64,000 bases of DNA from NCBI GenBank assembly GCA_014607495.2, contig CP053172.1:4664888-4728887 (forward strand), read 5' to 3'. Below, piece by piece: positions 1 through 10,900 of this stretch. Numbering within the stretch: position 1 is the first letter of the stretch; the number at the start of each line of letters is the position of its first letter. Source of the stretch: Carposina sasakii. Taxonomy: Eukaryota > Arthropoda > Insecta > Lepidoptera > Carposinidae. The position numbers and the translations under genes are program-made. The notes under the pieces were generated by a model. The model was given only the letters and a program-made list of their open reading frames with translations, had not been told where the DNA came from and made no database searches.

Positions 1-380
1 TGTTTTTTTATGGCCACCTTTAACGAAGGGTACGTATTCTATACATGAAATAAAGTAAGTTTATGCCAAAAAAAATGCTGGGAAAATTTTTTTTTTTTTT
101 TGAAATTTTTTTTTAAATTCCTTGATCGTGCGAAATTTATAGTGTCTAGTGTTTATGTTAGTTTTTTTATAGACAGATATTAATTATTTTTCGTGAAAAA
201 ATCCTGCTACGCGCGTCTATGTGCATTTATGCAGAAAAACGCAGTCTATTTACTCAACTTTGGACCCTAATATTTTGGAAACCAGACACTTCCCAGGTAT
301 GCTTCCATGGAGAAAAATGATCGTGATGATGAGGAGATTCCGTAGTTTTCGGGAACGTTGACGACCAAAAATCACCCTGT
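1..380 (-). repeat. MITE family A, cut by window edge
   Basis: This is an inverted copy of a roughly 390-bp element whose plus-strand form starts TACAGGGTGATTTTTGGTC and ends in AACACCCTGTA. Other copies lie at 13304, 24348, 27598, 28893, 31029 and 50737. No coding capacity is seen. It abuts the next element with only TA between them, which suggests TA target-site use (Tc1/mariner-like), but the superfamily is not proven. Confidence 0.75.
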
Positions 381-768
381 ATACTGGGTGTAAAAAGACA
401 ACTTTGTTCTTTTAATACCTCGTACTCTTTGTAACATCACGATCATTTTCTTCTATGGAAGCACCCCTGGGAAACCACGGGTTTCCAAGATATTGAGGTC
501 CAAAGTTACATGAATATCAGCATTTTTTTTTAAATATGTCCATCTGGAAACAGTTAACAAAAATTTTTTTTTTAAAGACACCATAATAATATTTAAAAAA
601 AATTAGTTTTGTAGGTACATTTGTCAATCGAATACATTGCTTGCAATAAAAATATTTAAAAAATCGTTTCCCAGTGTTGGTTCCATAGAAAAAAATGATC
701 GTTACGTTACAAAGAATACGAGGTATTAAAAAAACAACGTTGTCTTTTTACACCCTGTATATTCTAGT
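381..768. repeat. MITE family B, palindromic
   Basis: A roughly 390-bp element with long inverted arms. Both ends read as CxGGGTGTAAAAAGACAAC running into an ATACCTCGTAxTCTTTGTAA segment. Copies lie near 9743, 22583, 32403, 34810 and 56073. It is non-coding and ends about 58 bp before the 3' splice site of the next exon. Confidence 0.75.
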
Positions 769-826
769 GTAGCCCCGCATCAGGACAGGATAAATGGAGT
801 AAATAATAAGACCTCCGTTCTTTCAG

Positions 827-1005
827 GTTATTACACAGGATCGAGACACGTGGATGTGGGTCTGACGCAAACGGGTCTGCTTTCCAACCACACGGAGGGC
901 GTGTTGGTGGTGAAACAGCATTACCCTCCACAAGGGCGTGATGTTGGAGGCAGGCCGAATACAAAATGCGTGATGCTTATCCGTAATCCGAGAGATAGCA
1001 TACTG
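827..1005 (+). CDS. sulfotransferase exon a
   Basis: Acceptor ttctttcag at 826 and donor gtaagt at 1006. It is entered in phase 1 and left in phase 0. It encodes the YYTGSRHVDVGL and VLVVKQHYPP stretches and the conserved LIRNPRDSI motif. Confidence 0.85.
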
Positions 1006-3818
1006 GTAAGTGGGTAATGATATTATGTCTACACTAATATTATAAAGAGGAAAACTTTGTTTGTTTGGTTGTAATGAATAGGCTCAAAAACTACTGGACC
1101 GATTTCAAAAATTCTTTCACCGTTAGAATCCTTATTGGACCTGGATGAACATAGGCTATAAGAATTTCCCGATATTCCCACGGGAAGGCGACCAACGGGA
1201 ATTCTATATTTTTTACGAAAACCGCTATACATATGAAGCTGAAATCGGGCATATATGTTCATTGGGGACAGCGAGGGAGGACTAAAAACGGATTTCCCGA
1301 AATTCCCACGGGAAGGGCACAAACGGGAATTCATAGTTTTTACGAAAACCGCTATACATATGAAGCTGAAATCGGGCATATATGTTCATTGGGGACAGCG
1401 AGGGAGGACTAAAAACGGATTTCCCGAAATTCCCACGGGAAGGGGACAAACGGGAATTCATAGTTTTTACGAAAACCGCTATACATATGAAGCTGAAATT
1501 GGGCATATATGTTCATTAGGGACTGCGAGGAAACACTAGAACGGATTTCCCGAAATTCCCACGGGAAGGAGACCAACGGGAATTATTTATTTTTTACGAA
1601 AACGGTTAAACATGTGAATCTGAAGTTGAGCATATATGTTTATTTGGGACCCCGAGGAAGCACTGGGAACGGATTTCCCGAAATTCCCACGGGAAGGGGA
1701 CAAACGTGAATTAATTTTTTACGACAACCGCGATAACATATAGGCTACTTTTTACACTTAACATATAGGCTACTTTTTATTTTTTCTGTAGTCCACGCGG
1801 ACGGAGTCGCGGGCGTCCACTAGTCCACTATAAAGTGGACGCCTACGAATTCGTCCACGTGAACTTTAAAATCCGTTATTTCCCGTTTCCATGGGAATTT
1901 CAAGACTTTTGGCCTAAAGCTAAATCATATAAATTCCAAGTAAAAAGTGGCAACGACTAATTTAAATAACTACCCTATTTAGTTGCTTCAGGTATAAACC
2001 AAATAAAAGTATCTTGTGTCCCCTTATCCCATACGGTTCAATGTACCTGCTAATAATAATAATAATAAATTCATTTATTCAGGTAACTAAGACCCATTTT
2101 TGTTAGTTACAAATTATATTATTAGATAAACACATATATTTTAATGTTAGTAGCAATAATTTATTAATTTGATAGTCGATAATACATTTGTCATACTACT
2201 CGGCTACCTCGAGACACTACAATTTATTTGCAAATAATGTGTTTCAAATAAATACCCATAGTTAAGTAGGTAACCTACCTACTTATGGCCGTTTTAATTT
2301 TTCCAGGCACACTACAATTACAAGGTGGCGGGCCACTTGGGAACAGCTCAGGAATACTTGTTCAAAGGTTAGCGCCAGGGTAGCCACGTATGGAGAGGTC
2401 AGATGTAAATTATCCGAGAAAAGTTGCTATTAATATTATCCTTGAATATCACAGTTGTAAAATATGGAAATAAATATGGAATAATAATAATTTATCCTCG
2501 AATTTACGATAAATAAATAATAAATAAATATTCACACACTTCACAACACATTAACCTAGTCCCACACTAAGATCCCTAAGGTCTTGTGTCGTGGGTACTA
2601 AGCAACGGTATATAAATACATAGATAAGTATAGAAACATCCATGACTCGGAAACAAACATCGATATTCGTCACATCAATGTTTGCACCTACCGGGATTTG
2701 AACCCAGGACCTAGACCTATATAAATGTTATTGCTAGCTCATCGCCGGAGAGAACGCCCCTGAGCTAACTGATTAGTCAGTTTATGTTAAGGTATAATGA
2801 TGATAATCTCCGACCGTATTTCGGTCAAGGCTACCAATCTCTACGGAGATTGGCCAGGTACGCAGGAAATATTATAGCGCACAAGTGTGTGCGCAAACAC
2901 AGATGCACTCTCTATTCCGTTACTCTCATAGTCCGATGGGACGGAAAGCCGACACGACCGGAGAGAGATCAGGCGCAGGGCCAACGGTTTTACGTGCTTT
3001 CCGAGGCACGAGCTAAGTGACAATTTTGCAACATTAAAATCTGTACATGAAATAAATCGGTACAGGCCCGTGACTGGGATCGAACTTAAACGTCCCGCTT
3101 GGAAGGTGCACGTCTTAACCACTGGGCTATCACCGCTATCACTTAAGGTGCAATAATATTGCTATATCTCTAGAACCGGAATGGATGGACTTCGTGGATG
3201 ATGAGATCAGCCGGTGGACGCAGCTATACCTTCAGACCCTGCAGTGGAAGGAGGGTCCGGTCCACATCGTGTTCTTCGAGCTGCTCATGAGAGACACCAT
3301 GGATACCTTAGCAGCTGTTCTGGACTTCTTGAAGCAAGACTACACTTTGGTAAGTTGTACCTACTCGTATATCACTAGTGATAAAACAAAATCGCTTCCC
3401 GCTGTCTGTCCCTGTGTATGCTTAGATCTGTAAAACTACGCAACTGTAGATCTCCCTCGTGATGCCATCGACCGGCTATCGATCGATTGATAATTCGAAC
3501 GGTATCCGTTGATCAAAAATCAACTGACTAGTTGGCTGACATTAATCGATGCCGTCGATCAATTTATCGGTCGATTGGTCTGATAACACCTTTACTCTAC
3601 TTGATCCTATTTTAGAATACTTAATAAGTATATTTTTACAGGCGGATCTCCAATGTGCCAATGCCTACGCGCACAAGAAACAGTTCCAGCGAAAAGCTAC
3701 GTATACTTCCAATCCTTTTTCAAAATTACAAGAGGATTTCTTAAACCCATACGCTGATATAGTTTTAGAAGAAATTGATAAGTATCAGACGTCTCATGCT
3801 GTGCACGGATGGATTTAG
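827..3818 (+). CDS. WSCD-family sulfotransferase, C-terminal four exons
   Basis: Exons 827-1005, 2307-2367, 3174-3349 and 3642-3818 join in one frame (phases 1, 0, 1, 0) to about 197 residues plus stop. The protein reads like the C-terminal part of WSC-domain/sulfotransferase proteins (vertebrate WSCD1/2, Drosophila CG9164). There is a YYTGSRHVD segment, then VVKQHYPP, then MLIRNPRDSI. The family's AGHLG motif follows, then a W-rich helix and HIVFFELLMRD, the usual VVHYEDL position. Known family members are Golgi type II membrane enzymes that transfer sulfate from PAPS. The 5' phosphosulfate-binding part and membrane anchor would lie upstream of the window. The introns hold a Helitron and two SINEs. 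Family assignment is firm; substrate is unknown. Confidence 0.85.
1028..1823 (+). mobile_element. Non-autonomous Helitron, copy 1
   Basis: Starts TCTACACTAATATTATAAAG and ends in a GC-rich hairpin-like tail finishing GGGCGTCCACTAG before T, which are typical Lepidoptera Helitron ends. The body holds about four to five tandem copies of a 126-bp unit (roughly 1150-1720) built around 'cccgaaattcccacgggaag'. No helicase is encoded. A second almost identical copy lies at 8006-8800. It sits in a sulfotransferase intron. Confidence 0.85.
1824..2306. other. intron sequence without recognised feature
   Basis: AT-rich intron sequence between the Helitron and the next exon. It holds a short (AAT)n run near 2050. 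Nothing else was recognised. Confidence 0.4.
2307..2367 (+). CDS. sulfotransferase exon b
   Basis: Acceptor ttttccag at 2306 and donor gttagc at 2368, phase 0 to 1. It encodes HYNYKVAGHLGTAQEYLFK; AGHLG is a conserved family block. Confidence 0.83.
2523..2722 (-). repeat. SINE-2 (tRNA-derived)
   Basis: An inverted copy of the SINE seen in full at 51840-52068. The pol III B-box-like stretch (ggGTTCaaATCCcgg on the minus strand) and the tail with 'gtttccgagtcatggatg' are present. The far 5' head is diverged. Confidence 0.75.
2789..3138 (-). repeat. SINE-3 (tRNA-derived)
   Basis: On the minus strand it begins agcggtgatagcccagtggt, an A-box-like start, followed by an agTTCGATCCcag B box. The body carries tccgatgggacggaaagccg on the plus strand. 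Other copies are at 41742-42105 and 46143-46490. It lies just upstream of the next exon. Confidence 0.78.
3174..3349 (+). CDS. sulfotransferase exon c
   Basis: Acceptor atctctag at 3173 and donor gtaagt at 3350. Phase 1 to 0. It encodes the W-rich helix and HIVFFELLMRDTMDTLAAV. Confidence 0.85.
3642..3818 (+). CDS. sulfotransferase terminal exon with stop
   Basis: Acceptor tttttacag at 3641; the frame ends at TAG (3816-3818). It encodes a polar C-terminus starting ADLQCANAYAHKKQFQRKA, with the conserved cysteine typical of this part of the family. No polyadenylation signal stands out nearby; the first AATAAA downstream is at about 4570. Confidence 0.85.
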   Translation, partial: ADLQCANAYAHKKQFQRKATYTSNPFSKLQEDFLNPYADIVLEEIDKYQTSHAVHGWI

Positions 3819-4151
3819 ATGGTGATTTCAAAAGGTTTTTAAAAGTTCGTAGCTGACAGGTTGCAGTAGAGCAAGGGCGGACCCAGGGATTTGGTATCTC
3901 CTCTACATTTCTATGGGCGGACCCAGGGAGGTTGTCATGCGGGTAATGACCTGGAGCCTCAGATCTTAGGCAATGTTACAATTTTGCGAGCGACAGCGAA
4001 GTTCGCAAAGTTATAGAATTATCCACTGACTCTTAAGTTTGGGTCCGCCCTTGAGTAGAAGGCGATGTATCAGGGTCTTAAGTTAGTTTACGATCGTAAT
4101 GTTACTTGCCTACTGTCAAAATGATAAGGCTAATATAAATCGCTTGCAGTT

Positions 4152-4531
4152 AGGGTTACCAGTTGTAAAAATCAAAAGACCAGAGAAAAGGCCTGATTTC
4201 CATGGAAAAGTCCTGAGATTTTATACAGCTTAAAAATTTTCTCTCAAAAACTTATTATCGTTTTATACACTGTGGATGTAGCTCACGTGTTGCAACTTGC
4301 ACATCGCATTCAAAGCGGCGGAGTTGTTACCAAAAGATTATTTTTAGTTTGTTTCACTTGGATAAATAACTATAGATTTTATCTGTTCAATTTTTACTAA
4401 AAGAAAATTATTTTAATTTTTTATTAGAGAGATCTTTACGAATCCGAGAGATTTGCAAAATCTGGCCGCAATCCTGAGTAAAGTCGAAAAATCCTGAAAT
4501 CTCAGGACAAATCCTAAGATATGGTAACCCT
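4152..4531. repeat. MITE with AGGGTTACCA termini
   Basis: Inverted ends AGGGTTACCA and TGGTAACCCT enclose about 380 bp of AT-rich sequence. Short related segments (rAAATCCTGAgAT and its complement) occur on both sides. No ORF is present and no other copy was noticed in the window. Confidence 0.6.
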
Positions 4532-4831
4532 ACTTGCATTTACGATTCTTACGATAAATGCAAGTCTCTAATAAATTTCAAAACGCATAAATGAAGTATT
4601 CTGGCATAGCCACCAAAATTGTAGCAAAACGTAGTCTCTATTCCAAGCTTTATTCCAAGTGATTCCAAGCAACGCCAAGTGACTATTCCCAGATGTTGTC
4701 GTTTTTACAAATCGCTTTCGGCCTGCATTCAGTTACGAACTTGCATCATTATGCCTTCTTTTCAACGTGCAGTTTTTTAATTCTTTCAGTAAACTTATGA
4801 AGTTATTTAACAATAACGATATTTATAAAAA

Positions 4832-5057
4832 ATCCGTGTCACTGTGTATGTTCCGAATAAACTCAAAAACGAGTCAACTGATATTCATGAAAATTGGCAT
4901 ATATATGTAATTTGGTCCAACTTAGATGATAGGATAGTTATTATTTAAATTAATGGTCTTAATAATTAATAAAAAATGTTAATTTGTGTTAAATTTGTCT
5001 TTCAAATCTGTCTTAAATCACTAAGCCACAGCAACGCGTGGCCGGGTCTGCTAGTAA
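4832..5057 (+). mobile_element. Helitron-type fragment
   Basis: Starts near 'ccgtgtcactgtgtatgttcc' and ends 'aacgcgtggccgggtctgctagT', a 3' tail common to another lepidopteran Helitron group. It is non-coding. Confidence 0.6.
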
Positions 5058-5581
5058 CGATATAAAAATATAGGTGACCACTGATTGATGAGATTAATTG
5101 ATTGTTAACAATATTTGATTTATTTTATAACAACGAAATCTGTTTTCGTAGAAGCCCGTACGATCTAAAATCGACGATAATGCTGAATATTGTGTGTTAA
5201 AAGGAAGGCACAAATCATCGAAATAATGTAGAAATACAACGCAAAATGCAGCTAGTGTAAATTATTAGTCTCCTACAACGTTTTACACTAAGAAATGATG
5301 TAGGTATTATAATTGTAACCTACTCGTAGTATTATTAATTTGTGATGGTTTTGGGGTTTAGCTACACACTAATTTATTAATGATTCTTAGCCAATGTTAA
5401 GTAAATCGTTTCGCATTGACGTTCATTGTCGTAATATTTCCACGAATAGCGGAATATTGGAGGAATTATTTCGATTTCCAACCTCTATCGATTCGATCGG
5501 AAAATAAATGTTACTTTGTCTAAGAAGATTGTACCTGTTTAAAAATAAGATACGTTTGCCTTGTACGACGGCTTACAGCTT
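5058..5581. other. intergenic, nothing recognised
   Basis: AT-rich intergenic sequence between a Helitron relic and a MITE. No convincing ORF or repeat was seen. Confidence 0.4.
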
Positions 5582-5829
5582 TGGGGTCATCCATATATTA
5601 CGTCACAGGTTAAGGGGGAGGGAAACTGTGACATTGTGTGACAAGGGGGTGGGAGGGGTCCTAAATTTCGTGACGTCACATTTTCATTCAATAATCTCTA
5701 AATATATAGCTAAATGTGACGTCAGACTAGGGAGGGGGGTCTCACAAATGTGACCAGCTGTGACAAGGAGGGGGGGAGGGGCAAAATAATCATGAAATTC
5801 GTGTGACGTAATTTATGGATAACCCCTTT
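5582..5829. repeat. MITE with GGGGTCATCC termini
   Basis: Inverted ends ggggtcatccatatattacg and cgtaatttatggataacccc flank a G-rich core with repeated 'tgtgac' and 'gacgtcac' segments. A TTTATT at its edge (5826-5831) reads AATAAA on the minus strand, about 290 nt downstream of the secreted-protein stop codon. It could serve as a poly(A) signal, which is only inference. Confidence 0.65.
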
Positions 5830-6117
5830 ATTCGGGAATATACCTACAGTAGCCGTAAAAGCTGAAATAAAATCTCATCTTATAGATTTACCTATAAAAA
5901 TAGACGACATATAGCTAGTTTCTGGAACAATACATGACATTAATAATATACTATAATAGACAACAAGTCTATAGTAAATTGTCAGCTAAATAAAACTTAG
6001 TTTCTAATCGTTCGAGAAACTGATCGATAAGTAACACAATCCGAGGGTACCTAGTTGTAAAAATAAAAACGTACATCATTAACCTGAATTGTTTAATTTT
6101 AGAATAACATATGTGCT

Positions 6118-7967
6118 TTAAAAGTCTGCCATAGTAGCCGCAATGCCTGCCGCAAACGGTATAGGCACAGCGGGATTGTAGTTAGAACCAAATCGGCTGA
6201 TTACCGCAATGTTGCCATTCTGGAAAATGGCTTCCAAAGCCGCTCTCACCTGCAAAGCTTGTATCAAATTTCTATTGTAATTCGTTCCTGGTTTATTCTT
6301 TACGTAGAAGCTGATATCCTGATGAGGATCTTCAGATTCCCTTGGATGATCTTTAGCTAAGTATTTGTGTCGAAATGGAAGGTGTTTTTTATAGGATGCC
6401 AATATGGCTTTGTCTTTTGCTATGTTCTGACGCTGTTGTAAATATTCTTTGTATTCTTCTAAGGGGTTGTTTTTTGGGTCTTTTGGGAGATGCTTTCGCT
6501 TAAAATGGTCTTCTGGTATATTAGACGTGTATCTATGTGGCGGTCTATCGGGTAATAAAAATCCATATTCAGAATTTTTGTAATGTTCATGTTCCGGTAG
6601 ATTTTCTAGTTTATGTCGGAGATTCTCATGAGTTGATTCTCTTTCTTCCTCGTGTTTCTTTTGGAAAGTTCTTTCCGGTTCATACGAATTGTCATGCTCT
6701 CGTGTTCTTAGTAAATCTTTATTTGAAAACCTATCTTCCTTATTAACATTATGATGCCATTCTGAATGTTCATTTCTGTTTGTATAGTCAGGATGTTCTT
6801 TTATATCTTCACGATTATCTTCATAACTATGATCTCTTTCGTGATAAGGTTTAGCAGGCCCTGCTGGCAAAAGACCAGGTTTCTTACCTCTAGGTAAGTT
6901 TTCTTGTGCATCATGGTGATATTTCTCAGGCAAATGCTTAGGTATACGATCAGATATATAACTCTGAGGCTCCTCAGGATCACGGACAGGTTGTCGATCT
7001 AAATGTTCATGCTCCTGATAATATTTTGGTCTACGATCATTATATTCTTGAGAAAGACCTTGTGGTTTATATTTTTCAGAATTGCCAACTCTATTCAGTA
7101 TTCTTTGAGGGTTACTTTCTGAAATGTAAACTGGTGAGCTTGGATGCTTATCAGAATTATAATTGAGTGGATTATTTGGATGATATTGTTCCGTTGATCT
7201 TTTGTAAACTGGTTTTCCGTCGGAATCTTTTGTGCTTATATATCCAGATTGTCCATTACGTATTATTTTAAAATAATCCAGCATTTCTTTCATCATATCT
7301 TCGTTCCTCACGTAATTTACACCGGGCTTATGTTTTACATACTTGCTTATGTCTTGCATTGGATTTTCAGGAACCTTCCATTCAGAATTACCAATCGAAC
7401 GTTTATGAACGTAATGTGGATCAGATAGCTTGTAAAGACCATGTGAAGCTGCATATGCTGCATTATGCTTAACTGTTGCGATAGTTTCATGGATTTTAGC
7501 CACTTTGTGATGTACATGGTCTTTAACACGATGTTTAACGTCCTCTAATTTGGTGTGTATTTTATGTTTAAGTTTATGAGCAAACGCATCTATATATCTT
7601 TCAACAAACTTCGTATGCTGAGGTTCAGTTTCGTGCAAATGAGGTATGTGATCGTGCTCATCAATAAGTGCTGCTTTTCTGGCAACTACAGAGCGTTTAT
7701 GAACCGATTTTAAATTCAAATTATTATCAGCATCAACTTCATTATCAGGTTTGTTGTTATTTTCAATATTGCTGTACTGCCAAGTCTTGTATTTAGTATA
7801 ATATTTGACGACGTTTAACAGAGGGTTGTCTGTGGGAGTGGATCGCTTGTTTCTGATTGGTTGGACGGTGTTTAGGTTCCTGTCGGTTTGGACTGTCGGA
7901 TCGTTGATTCCGACGAATCGTAGCCAGTCATCTTGGGTGGGAGCTGATGGTGGTACGATGTTAGCAA
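6118..7967 (-). CDS. secreted-protein exon 7 (terminal, 616 codons)
   Basis: Acceptor tttcttacag next to 7967; entered in phase 1 and read to TAA at 6118-6120. The first codons continue upstream of the TTG near 7719 as VANIVPPSAPTQDDWLRF, so that TTG is not the start. The exon has KRS dibasic sites at three places and a long charged region. A motif occurs twice: QDISKYVKHKPGVNYVRN near 7302-7356 and QDISFYVKNKPGTNYNRN near 6277-6330. The C-terminus is hydrophobic and small-residue rich (PAVPIPFAAGIAATMADF). Confidence 0.8.
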
Positions 7968-10900
7968 CTGTAAGAAAGAAGATGTAGGCTCATTACGAGG
8001 ATTAATCTACACTAATATTATAAAGAGGAAAACTTTGTTTGTTTGGTTGTAATGAATAGGCTCAAAAACTACTGGACCGATTTCAAAAATTCTTTCACCG
8101 TTAGAATCCTTATTGGACCTGGATGAACATGGGCTATAAGAATTTCCCGATATTCCCACGGGAAGGCGACCAACGGGAATTCTATATTTTTTACGAAAAC
8201 CGCTATACATATGAAGCTGAAATCGGGCATATATGTTCATTGGGGACAGCGAGGGAGGACTAAAAACGGATTTCCCGAAATTCCCACGGGAAGGGGACAA
8301 ACGGGAATTCATAGTTTTTACGAAAACCGCTATACATATGAAGCTGAAATCGGGCATATATGTTCATTGGGGACAGCGAGGGAGGACTAAAAACGGATTT
8401 CCCGAAATTCCCACGGGAAGGGGACAAACGGGAATTCATAGTTTTTACGAAAACCGCTATACATATGAAGCTGAAATTGGGCATATATGTTCATTAGGGA
8501 CTGCGAGGAAACACTAGAACGGATTTCCCGAAATTCCCACGGGAAGGAGACCAACGGGAATTATTTATTTTTTACGAAAACGGTTAAACATGTGAATCTG
8601 AAGTTGAGCATATATGTTTATTTGGGACCCCGAGGAAGCACTGGGAACGGATTTCCCGAAATTCCCACGGGAAGGGGACAAACGTGAATTAATTTTTTAC
8701 GACAACCGCGATAACATATAGGCTACTTTTTACACTTAACATATAGGCTACTTTTTATTTTTTCTGTAGTCCACGCGGACGGAGTCGCGGGCGTCCACTA
8801 TTATCTATATACATACTAGCGGACGCCCGCGACTTCGTCCGCGTGGAAATTGAATTGTAGCTTATATGACACGTTTGTCGGTTTACCATAGCAGTGCCAT
8901 CTATTGATTACTTACTCAATCCAGTCGAAAAGTATCGACATCTGTTAGAATCTTTTGGAGTTAACAGATAATTGTGACTGTCAATTAATTATAGACAAAT
9001 AATTTGCAATAAAATAAAATTGCGACTATAATTAAAGATCTAAGCTATCCTATCTCTCAAGTTGGACCAGACTGCTCACGGTGTGCCAATTTAATTTAAA
9101 ATCGGTTAAATAGTTTAGGAGTCCATCGCGGACAAACATCGTGACAGGAGATTTATATATATTAAGATAATAAAAATGTAACGGATCGCTGTCTGTACAT
9201 GAAAGATATATGAGAAAAAATATTATAGGAGACCTTTATCAACGCAATAGTACCCAAAACAATGATTTTTGGACTTTTTGTCTGTTTGTCGGTTTGTCTG
9301 TGCGTTTGTGCACGCTAATCTCAGAAACGGCTGAACCGATTTCGATGCAGTTTTCAGGAATATATTGTGACAGGTCCCACTTAACATATAGGCTATTTTT
9401 TATCCCGGATAATTTCGATATTTTGTTTTTTCTGTAGTCCACGCGGACGGAGTCGCGGGCGTCCACTAGTGTGGACATAAAAGTGTAAAAGATCCATCAA
9501 TGGATTTTCACAATGGATCTTAGTGGACCTTGGGTGATTGAGCCGATCTCAGACTGTCTATAACACAAATTGACTACATTAGCTAAATATTTAATGACCC
9601 GGTAGCTCAGTTGGTTAGAGCACAGCGCGGTATGTGAGAGGTCGTGAGTTCAAGTCTCACTCGTGTGAAAAAATTTCCATTTCTTAATATTATTTATAAT
9701 AAATATTTAATGTAAGGCAAATGTCTAGAGCTTAAAGCTAAAAAATACTGTCAGGTTATTGCAAACAATGTATTCGTTTGATACTCAAAGTGCAAATGTA
9801 CCTACAAAACTAACATTATAACATTATGACATGGTATCTTTGAAAAAAAACGTTTGTTAACCGATTTCAGATGGATTTATGTAAAAAAAAAGATAATATT
9901 AATGTAACTTTGGACCTCAATATCTTGGAAACCCGTGGTTTCCCAGGGGTTCTTCCATAGAAAAAAATGATCGTGATGTTACAAAGAATACGAGGTATTA
10001 AAAGAACAAACTTTATGTACAAAAAAAATAGGTATAGCCCTTACCAGAAACATTAAAGATTTGCTGGAATAAACTCGTTGGGGGCAGTGGGAACCGACAC
10101 CGGTCTACTGCTGGGATGCTGGACGTCTCCTTCATGCAGTTCATCATCAGTAGAGTGACGTTGGGCGGCGCGTTCATGAGGGTGAAGGGAGGGGGTGTTG
10201 AGACACCTACAAACAAATATATTGGTTTCAAGCACTGGCGGCTCCTGAATTTTTAGATGGGGGTTCACTTTTTTTTTTATATGAGCGCACAAATTTACAG
10301 TTTAGTTGGAAACTCCGCGCGTGTTCACTCCCTTATCGAATGAGATGATGCAAGTGCAACCCCACTATTATTAAAATTCAGATGACCTAATGGAATAGAT
10401 TGAAACACATTAAAGACAACCATATCGAGTTCTAACACGGACTAATCGACATCTAGTGGCCGCATACGCGAATTAATGTGAACGGCTCTCCAGATAAGGC
10501 TAATTTTTCGTACGAAATCTTCTGTTTCACGCTCCGGCCTATGTCGGTATGTCTCTTTCGCACTCATTGATACAGTACTAGGAATCGTACCAAATTTCAT
10601 TTTATTGGAGCGCGATCGCTAGCGCTCCACTCGATACGTAAGATTACAACTTACTTGAGACGAACGCGTAGACACTATTGTATAAACATAGTAGAATTGA
10701 AAGATAATTATAAATATAGAGAAATATAGATTGCCTATGTAATCTTCGTGGGTGGGAGTGCATTGCACCAGTGCTCCTTAAGAGGAGCCGCCAGTGGTTG
10801 CAAGGTTCAATTTTATTAGTTGTTTTCGCGTTTCGCAAAACAAAATTTCTACCATGAGTCAGCCCTTCGTCATTGGTTTTTTTTTCTAAGTCTTAAACCT

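Noticed and set aside
1029..1709. Protein-coding frames on both strands in the Helitron
   Set aside because: They arise from the 126-bp tandem units, contain no known domain and recur identically at 8007-8687.
7717..7719. TTG as start codon of the His-rich protein
   Set aside because: The coding frame continues upstream to a good 3' splice site at 7967 and joins earlier exons with a signal peptide.
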